Shown in pieces: positions 5,553 through 9,773 of a DNA stretch of 9,773 nucleotides (its first letter is position 1; each line of letters starts with the position of its first letter). The DNA is from an uncultured Lachnospiraceae bacterium (GTDB lineage: Bacteria; Bacillota_A; Clostridia; Lachnospirales; Lachnospiraceae): the NCBI GenBank assembly GCA_905207905.1, contig CAJLNC010000091.1, positions 1-9,773 on the forward strand, in the 5' to 3' direction. The translations under genes and the position numbers were made by a program. The notes beneath the pieces are model-generated. The model was not told where the DNA came from. It searched no databases and saw only the letters and a program-made list of their open reading frames with translations.

Positions 5553-6863
5553 ATGGAAACATCTATTGGATTATTGTTGCTGCTGCAGGCGGTGCTGATC
5601 GCATTAAATGCGGTTTTTGCCAGCGCAGAGATTGCAGTCTTATCCATCAACGAAACAAAGCTGGAGCGTATGGCTTCCGAAGGCAATCAAAAAGCAAAAC
5701 GTCTGTTTCGCCTTACCAGAGAGCCGGCAAAATTTCTGGCTACGATCCAGGTGGCCATCACCTTATCCGGCTTCTTAGGCAGCGCATTTGCCGCTGAAAA
5801 CTTCTCCGATCCCCTGGTAGATTGGGTGCTCTCTCTCGGCGTTGCCATTCCCAGGGCAACCTTGGATACCATCGCCGTAGTTCTGATCACTCTGATCCTC
5901 TCCTACTTTACCCTGGTCTTCGGGGAACTAGTTCCCAAACGGGTTGCCATGAAAAAATCCGAACAGCTGGCTATGGGAATCTCCGGTCTGGTAAACGGAA
6001 TTTCTGTATTGTTTAAACCCATCGTGTGGTTTCTCTCAGCCTCCACCAATCTGATACTGCGTCTTCTTGGAATTGATCCCAATGAGGAAGAAGATTCAGT
6101 AAGCGAAGAGGATATCCGGCTTATGGTGGATGCTGGCAGTGAAAAAGGCGCCATCGCTCATCAGGAAAAAGAATTTATTCAGAACGTTTTTGAATTTAAT
6201 GATATTACTGCCGGAGATATTGCCACGCACCGCACAGATGTGATCTTCCTTTGGATGGAAGATTCTGATGACGTATGGAAAAAAACGATTCAGGAAAGCC
6301 GGCACACTCTTTTTCCCGTATGCCAGAGTTCCCCGGATCACATTACCGGTATCTTAAATACCAAGGATTACTTCCGCCTGGAAGACAAAACCCGCTCTGC
6401 CCTTCTCTCCACCGCATTAAAGCCCGCCTATTTTGTCCTTGAGACCCTGAAAGCAGACGTACTGTTCCGCAATATGAAAAAGGAGCGGAGCCCTATGGCA
6501 ATTGTGCTGGATGAGTATGGCGGAATGACCGGAATCATTACTATGAACGATCTGATCGAAGAACTGGTAGGAGATCTTGGAGAGGATACGTTGGAAGAAG
6601 AGGCTCTGGAACCTCACCTGGAACAGTTGGATGATCACACCTGGCGCATCATCGGAAATGTAGAATTGGAAGAACTGGAAAAAACCTTAGGGGTAGACCT
6701 GGTACTGGATGAGGTAGATACTTTCACCGGCATGGTGTTTGATCAGCTGGGAATAATCCCGGATGACGGGGAACAGAAGATAGAGTTGGAGATCAAAGGC
6801 CTAAAGATCCTGGTCAGTCGAATCAAGGATCACCAGATCACGCTGGCTCAAGTTACTCTTTAA
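5553..6863 (+). CDS. CNNM/CBS/CorC-domain membrane protein (hemolysin C/TlyC-like, MpfA family)
   Basis: The 436-residue product has the domain order of bacterial CNNM-type proteins linked to magnesium or other divalent-cation export. An N-terminal CNNM (DUF21) membrane domain spans about residues 1-175, with hydrophobic segments near 6-30, 62-82, 104-125 and 142-172 and the signature FGELVPKR (123-130). A CBS pair spans about 215-340 and includes VLDEYGGMTGIITMNDLIEE. A CorC/HlyC transporter-associated domain spans about 355-434 and ends HQITLAQVTL. Length and domain set are complete. ATG 5553 is chosen because AAAAGGAG (5537-5544) is 8 nt upstream. An in-frame TTG at 5547 would lie almost on the ribosome binding site. 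It stands alone with its own strong promoter and a terminator-bearing leader, which implies signal-controlled expression. The transported ion is not shown by sequence. Confidence 0.92.
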   Translation: METSIGLLLLLQAVLIALNAVFASAEIAVLSINETKLERMASEGNQKAKRLFRLTREPAKFLATIQVAITLSGFLGSAFAAENFSDPLVDWVLSLGVAIPRATLDTIAVVLITLILSYFTLVFGELVPKRVAMKKSEQLAMGISGLVNGISVLFKPIVWFLSASTNLILRLLGIDPNEEEDSVSEEDIRLMVDAGSEKGAIAHQEKEFIQNVFEFNDITAGDIATHRTDVIFLWMEDSDDVWKKTIQESRHTLFPVCQSSPDHITGILNTKDYFRLEDKTRSALLSTALKPAYFVLETLKADVLFRNMKKERSPMAIVLDEYGGMTGIITMNDLIEELVGDLGEDTLEEEALEPHLEQLDDHTWRIIGNVELEELEKTLGVDLVLDEVDTFTGMVFDQLGIIPDDGEQKIELEIKGLKILVSRIKDHQITLAQVTL

Positions 6864-6883
6864 ACCGTATCTCAATATAAAAA

Positions 6884-6981
6884 GGGGGCAGAAACCTCCG
6901 GCGGTACCCTTTCGGGTGATTTTTCTCCGAAAACGAACACGTTTTCTGAGAAAAACACACCGAGGGCTATATTTTGCCCCT
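6884..6981 (+). repeat. Structured intergenic element, copy A
   Basis: An outer stem GGGGGCA/TGCCCCT (6884-6890 with 6975-6981) encloses partial CCTC/GAGG and CGG/CCG pairing and two hairpins. One is ACCC-TTTC-GGGT (6906-6917). The other is a long stem, TTTTTCTC/GAGAAAAA plus GAAAACG/CGTTTTC with one mismatch and an AACA loop (6920-6955). The core resembles copy B at 7086-7198. It begins 20 nt after the CNNM stop codon and may end or stabilise that transcript. I cannot name a family. Confidence 0.55.
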
Positions 6982-7024
6982 CTCCGCCTGTAACGGGTTG
7001 CCTCAGCGACATCTTTCCAATCCA

Positions 7025-7052
7025 CCGCAGTGCGATCCTGCGGAGCATTTTT
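7025..7052 (+). terminator. Probable terminator after the CNNM gene
   Basis: CCGCAG (7025-7030), a 7-nt loop and CTGCGG (7038-7043) form a GC-rich stem followed by AGCA and T5. The stem is short and the T-run begins 4 nt after it, so this is a moderate match to an intrinsic terminator on the plus strand. Confidence 0.45.
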
Positions 7053-7085
7053 ATTTCATTAGGAAGGAATTTCTTATGAAATAAA
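7050..7085. repeat. AT-rich palindromic repeat downstream of the CNNM gene
   Basis: TTTATTTCAT (7050-7059) and ATGAAATAAA (7076-7085) are perfect 10-bp arms, and TAGGAA/TTCTTA extends them to about 16 bp with one wobble. Its reverse complement nearly matches the element at 5470-5509, so the two copies flank the CNNM gene in opposite orientation. Being symmetric, it could terminate transcripts from both CNNM and infA. Confidence 0.6.
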
Positions 7086-7198
7086 GGGACGCTGCCAAAA
7101 GCCTCCGGCGATATTTTTCCGATGATTTTCTCCGAAAGCGAACCTGTTTTGGAGAAAACCTACTAAAAATCACCGGGATCAGCCTTTTGCAGCATCCC
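7086..7198. repeat. Structured intergenic element, copy B
   Basis: An outer stem pairs GGGA-GCTGC-AAAAG (7086-7101) with CTTTT-GCAGC-TCCC (7184-7198), with single-base interruptions. A middle stem pairs CCGG..GAT.TTTTT (7105-7118) with AAAAATCACCGG (7165-7176). An inner hairpin has arms TTTTCTCC/GGAGAAAA (7126-7133 with 7151-7158). The segments CCTCCGGCG and TTTTCTCCGAAA.CGAAC are shared with copy A. It starts 17 nt after the infA stop on the minus strand and probably marks the end of the spc transcript. Confidence 0.55.
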
Positions 7199-7215
7199 TC
7201 TCTTGTTTTCCTATT

Positions 7216-7434
7216 TTATTTATCTCTCCAGATAATCCGACCCTTAGACAGATCATAGGGTGACAGCTCAATGGTCACCTTATCTCCGGGGAGAATACGG
7301 ATAAAATTCATGCGAAGCTTTCCACTGATATGGGCCAGCACCACATGCTTATTTTCCAGTTCTACCTTAAACATTGCATTGGGAAGTTTTTCCAGCACTG
7401 TGCCTTCTACTTCAATAACGTCTGCCTTTGACAT
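7216..7434 (-). CDS. infA: Translation initiation factor IF-1
   Basis: IF-1 binds the ribosomal A site during initiation. The 72-residue product starts [20 protein letters not shown] and ends [11 protein letters not shown], the full single OB-fold protein at its usual length. [20 protein letters not shown] and [18 protein letters not shown] are diagnostic. AAGGAGG lies about 8 nt upstream of the ATG. It follows the KOW gene after 32 nt. It is the last gene of the right-hand cluster: instead of rpmJ, a structured repeat and a plus-strand gene come next. Confidence 0.97.
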   Translation of the reverse strand: MSKADVIEVEGTVLEKLPNAMFKVELENKHVVLAHISGKLRMNFIRILPGDKVTIELSPYDLSKGRIIWRDK

Positions 7435-7466
7435 GTATGAACCTCCTTATTCTACAGTTTCCACTG

Positions 7467-7784
7467 CTACATTTGTTCCTGCGCTGCAGGGTTGTTATCC
7501 TGTTCGTTTGCTGCAGGATTTTTCATTTCTCCGGCATATGCTGCCAGTATTCTGCGGACATCCCCATCGTTTTCTATCTGTGCCATCTCGGTCAAAAGAT
7601 CCTCCGGCAGGTGTTTTATCAGCTGCAGATGCTTCTGATTCTTCCATTTGGGGTTTCCCAAAAGCCGCAGTCTGCCATCCACCACATAACAACCGTTTGT
7701 TTCCTCTGCCAGCACCACATACCGTTTTCCCTTATCATGACCTGCAAGAGAAACTGCCAGCATACGGGCATGAAAGTGTTCCAT
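7467..7784 (-). CDS. KOW-domain RNA-binding protein (L14e-like), hypothetical
   Basis: This 105-residue protein has an N-terminal KOW-type segment (MLAVSLAGHDKGKRYVVLAE, then GCYVVDGRLRLLGNPKWKN), as in the small L14e/L6e/L27e-like proteins coded between map and infA in many Clostridia. The C-terminal third (about 70-105) is polar, rich in Ala, Asn, Gln and Glu, and probably disordered. A role in ribosome or RNA binding is inferred from the fold and position and is not proven. AGGAGG lies just upstream of the ATG at 7784, which I prefer to the internal ATG at residue 8. It is 18 nt from map and 32 nt from infA, so it is certainly cotranscribed. Confidence 0.85.
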   Translation of the reverse strand: MEHFHARMLAVSLAGHDKGKRYVVLAEETNGCYVVDGRLRLLGNPKWKNQKHLQLIKHLPEDLLTEMAQIENDGDVRRILAAYAGEMKNPAANEQDNNPAAQEQM

Positions 7785-7802
7785 AGAATCCTCCTGTTTG
7801 AC

Positions 7803-8561
7803 TTACGAATGGCTCATCGTCAGAATCTCAGGTTCCCCATCCGTGATCAGCACTGTATTTTCATAGTGTGCTGACAGCTTACCATCAGCAGTCACCACCG
7901 TCCAATCATCATCCAGCCACTCTACTTCCCAGGTTCCCGCATTGATCATAGGCTCAATGGCCAAAGTCATTCCGGGGACTAACCGGATGCCTCTTCGCTT
8001 CTGAGCAAAATTAGGAATCTGAGGGTCTTCATGAAGCGCCGTACCAATGCCATGGCCAACCAGATCCCGAACCACGCCATATCCAAAGGACTCTGCATAA
8101 GCACCGATGGCGGCCGAAATCTCGTGGAGATGCTCTCCAGATCTGGCAAATTCAATGCCTTTAAAAAAGCTCTCTCTGGTCACATCGATCAGCTTCTGTG
8201 CTTCCGGACTGATTTTTCCCACTCCATGGGTTCTGGCTGCATCTGAATGAAAGCCTTTGTAGATCAGGCCAGCATCCAGGCTCACAATGTCCCCTTCCTG
8301 CAGGATGTGATTCTTTCTTGGAATCCCATGCACCACTTCATCATTCACAGATACACAGATAGAAGCCGGATATCCGTTGTAATGAAGAAAATTGGGGACG
8401 CAGCCCAGCTTTCTGATCAGCCGTTCTCCCTCTCTGTCAATATCCAGAGTAGAGATACCCGGGCGTACAAACTGTCCCAGTTCATCATGAACAATTTCCA
8501 GAAGGCGTCCTGCCTCCCGCATTAGTTCAATTTCCTTTGCAGACTTTACTGTTACTGACAT
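7803..8561 (-). CDS. map: Type I methionine aminopeptidase
   Basis: The enzyme removes the initiator methionine from nascent proteins. The 252-residue product has the pita-bread fold residues in order: His78 (EVVHGIPR), metal ligands Asp96 (SLDAG) and Asp107 (HSDAART), His170 (LVGHGIG), His177 (ALHEDP), Glu203 (AIEPM) and Glu234 (HYENTVLI). It lacks the N-terminal zinc extension found in some paralogues. ATG 8561 is chosen because GGGAG lies about 9 nt upstream and the family N-terminus (SVTVKSAKEIELMREAG) starts there. An in-frame ATG at 8603 would lie inside adk. Only 4 nt separate it from the adk stop, implying translational coupling. Confidence 0.96.
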   Translation of the reverse strand: MSVTVKSAKEIELMREAGRLLEIVHDELGQFVRPGISTLDIDREGERLIRKLGCVPNFLHYNGYPASICVSVNDEVVHGIPRKNHILQEGDIVSLDAGLIYKGFHSDAARTHGVGKISPEAQKLIDVTRESFFKGIEFARSGEHLHEISAAIGAYAESFGYGVVRDLVGHGIGTALHEDPQIPNFAQKRRGIRLVPGMTLAIEPMINAGTWEVEWLDDDWTVVTADGKLSAHYENTVLITDGEPEILTMSHS

Positions 8562-8565
8562 AGCA

Positions 8566-9210
8566 CTATTCTCCCAAAATATCTGCGATGGCTGCGAATA
8601 CATCCTTCATATCCACAGTTCCGTCAATGACTTTCAGAACTCCCGCCTCTTTATAATAGTCGATGAGCGGCTGAGTCTGCTCATGGTAAACCGTCAGACG
8701 CTTCTGTACCGTCTCCGGCTTATCATCCTCTCTTAAAATCAAAGTTTCTCCGCATGCATCACACACATTCTCTGTCTTCGGAGGATTGTATGTTACATGA
8801 TAGGTAGCTCCGCAGCCTGTGCAGGCCCGTCTGCCGCCCATACGGTTTACAATATTTTCATCCGGCACTTCCACATCAATGGCATAGTCAATGGATGTGT
8901 TCATCTTTTCCAGAGCGGCCGTCAATGCCTTTGCCTGAGGAATGGTTCTTGGAAATCCATCCAGAATGTAACCCTTTTTACAGTCACTCTGATTAATGCG
9001 GTCTACCACAAGATCACAGGTCAGCTCATCAGGAACCAGCAGGCCCTGATCCATGTAAGCTTTTGCCTTAGTACCCAGTTCTGTACCATTCTTGATGTTT
9101 GAGCGGAAAATATCGCCAGTAGAAATATGCGGGATAGAATACTTTTCTGCAATCATTTTCGCCTGAGTTCCTTTTCCTGCCCCAGGTGCACCAAGCATAA
9201 TAATCTTCAT
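8566..9210 (-). CDS. adk: Adenylate kinase
   Basis: It catalyses ATP + AMP to 2 ADP. The 214-residue product has the P-loop GAPGAGKGT (residues 7-15), STGDIFR (AMP-binding, 30-36), DGFPRT (84-89) and a long LID domain. The LID carries four cysteines, Cys130, Cys133, Cys150 and Cys153, of the zinc-binding type common in Gram-positive bacteria. ATG 9210 gives the usual length and has a GAGAGAGG ribosome binding site. The upstream in-frame ATG at 9237 would add 9 atypical residues that overlap this site. It lies between secY and map as in most Firmicutes. Confidence 0.97.
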   Translation of the reverse strand: MKIIMLGAPGAGKGTQAKMIAEKYSIPHISTGDIFRSNIKNGTELGTKAKAYMDQGLLVPDELTCDLVVDRINQSDCKKGYILDGFPRTIPQAKALTAALEKMNTSIDYAIDVEVPDENIVNRMGGRRACTGCGATYHVTYNPPKTENVCDACGETLILREDDKPETVQKRLTVYHEQTQPLIDYYKEAGVLKVIDGTVDMKDVFAAIADILGE

Positions 9211-9262
9211 TTTATCTGCCTCTCTCTTCGTAAACACCGCAATATGCGGCCAAATAGTAACA

Positions 9263-9290
9263 TCTCACCCGCCAGTTAAGACGGGTGAGA
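9263..9290 (-). promoter_or_regulatory. 9-bp hairpin in the secY-adk gap
   Basis: TCTCACCCG and CGGGTGAGA are perfect complements around a 10-nt loop, starting 9 nt after the secY stop. There is no T-run, so it is more likely an mRNA processing or stability element than a terminator. A smaller CCGCA-ATA-TGCGG hairpin (9237-9249) follows before adk. Confidence 0.5.
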
Positions 9291-9299
9291 ATGAAGTCT

Positions 9300-9773
9300 T
9301 TATTCGCTGAGAAATCCTTTGTAATTGCGAACCAGCATCTGTGATTCGATCTGCTTTATGGTCTCCAGAACTACGCCTACAATAATAATGATAGATGTTC
9401 CGCCAAAGGAAACGTAGGCTCCGAACACACCGTTGAAGAAGATGGGAATCAGAACTACGATAGTAAGTCCTGCCGCACCGATAAATACGATGTATCCCAG
9501 AATCTTGTTCAGGAAATCCGTGGTAGGCTTTCCGGGACGGATGCCTGGAATAAATCCACCCTGCTTCTTCATATTGTCAGCCACCTCAATGGGGTTGAAG
9601 GTCATGCTGGCGTAGAAGTAGCTGAAGCCAACGATCAGGAAGAAATACAGCACGGAGTAGAAGGGTTTGCTGGTGTCGAACAGCCGCATCATGGCTCCGC
9701 CAAAGCCAGCGCTCTCCACGGTAGCCCCGGTAAAGGCGCCGATGGTGGCGGGCAGGGAGGCGATGGACTGGGC
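9300..9773 (-). CDS. secY: Protein translocase subunit SecY, C-terminal part
   Basis: SecY is the channel of the Sec translocon in the cytoplasmic membrane. The window holds the last 157 residues. They run from AQSIASLPATIGAF through a transmembrane segment (SVLYFFLIVGFSYFYASMTF), the conserved cytoplasmic loop NPIEVADNMKKQGGFIPGIR PGKPT, further membrane segments (ILGYIVFIGAAGLTIVVLIP and GTSIIIIVGVVLETI) and the C-terminal tail QIESQMLVRNYKGFL. All match the C-terminal third of bacterial SecY. The gene is cut only by the window edge, and reading stays open to base 9773. It leads the adk-map-KOW-infA run. Confidence 0.96.
   Translation of the reverse strand, partial: AQSIASLPATIGAFTGATVESAGFGGAMMRLFDTSKPFYSVLYFFLIVGFSYFYASMTFNPIEVADNMKKQGGFIPGIRPGKPTTDFLNKILGYIVFIGAAGLTIVVLIPIFFNGVFGAYVSFGGTSIIIIVGVVLETIKQIESQMLVRNYKGFLSE

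Noticed and set aside
940..7215. Similar T-rich segments near the two ends of the inserted region (TTGTTTCTGTATTTT near 943 and TTGTTTTCCTATTTT near 7203) as possible target-site duplication
   Set aside because: They match at only 12 of 15 positions in low-complexity sequence and do not sit at defined element ends.
1..9773. CRISPR array, tRNA or rRNA genes, integrase, transposase
   Set aside because: I saw no regularly spaced repeats, tRNA- or rRNA-like sequences or mobile-element proteins on either strand.

Overview
The window reads as chromosomal DNA of a Firmicute of class Clostridia, most likely a Lachnospiraceae relative. The reasons are the minus-strand order secY-adk-map-KOW protein-infA-(gap)-rpmJ-rpsM, the small KOW/L14e-like gene between map and infA, strong AGGAGG-type ribosome binding sites, near-consensus sigma-A promoters and moderate GC. 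The genus cannot be fixed from the sequence alone.

Layout. The right end (7216-9773) is the spc-operon tail on the minus strand: the C-terminal third of secY, then adk, map, a KOW protein and infA, tightly packed. The left end (1-922) is the start of the alpha operon, also minus strand: rpmJ, an unusually long 437-nt spacer full of short hairpins, and rpsM. In most related genomes infA is followed almost directly by rpmJ. Here about 6.3 kb of unrelated genes lies between them, and rpmJ has its own promoter (1005-1033).

The inserted segment holds, left to right: a LacX-like aldose 1-epimerase (+) with its own promoter; a short minus-strand coding remnant; an RNase Z-like metallo-beta-lactamase-fold hydrolase (+); a large minus-strand protein that I recognise as a restriction endonuclease of the AlwI / Nt.BstNBI type IIS family, with no methyltransferase in the window; and a CNNM/CBS/CorC-domain membrane protein (+) of the ion-transport (hemolysin C/TlyC, MpfA-like) family.

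The most interesting non-coding signal is upstream of the CNNM gene. A perfect-consensus promoter (5253-5281) drives a leader of about 190 nt that contains an 11-bp hairpin, a junction-like middle part and an intrinsic terminator. A 7-bp complement (5348-5354 with 5451-5457) would be topologically incompatible with the terminator. This is the architecture of a riboswitch or attenuator, and I cannot assign it to a known class. The intergenic regions also carry three copies of a short AT-rich palindrome (3203-3227, 5470-5509, 7050-7085) and two related structured elements of about 100 bp downstream of the CNNM gene.

The ribosomal and translation genes act together in translation and protein export. 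The inserted genes show no obvious shared pathway: sugar mutarotation, nucleic-acid hydrolysis or defence, and ion homeostasis. They look like independent cargo collected at a permissive junction.
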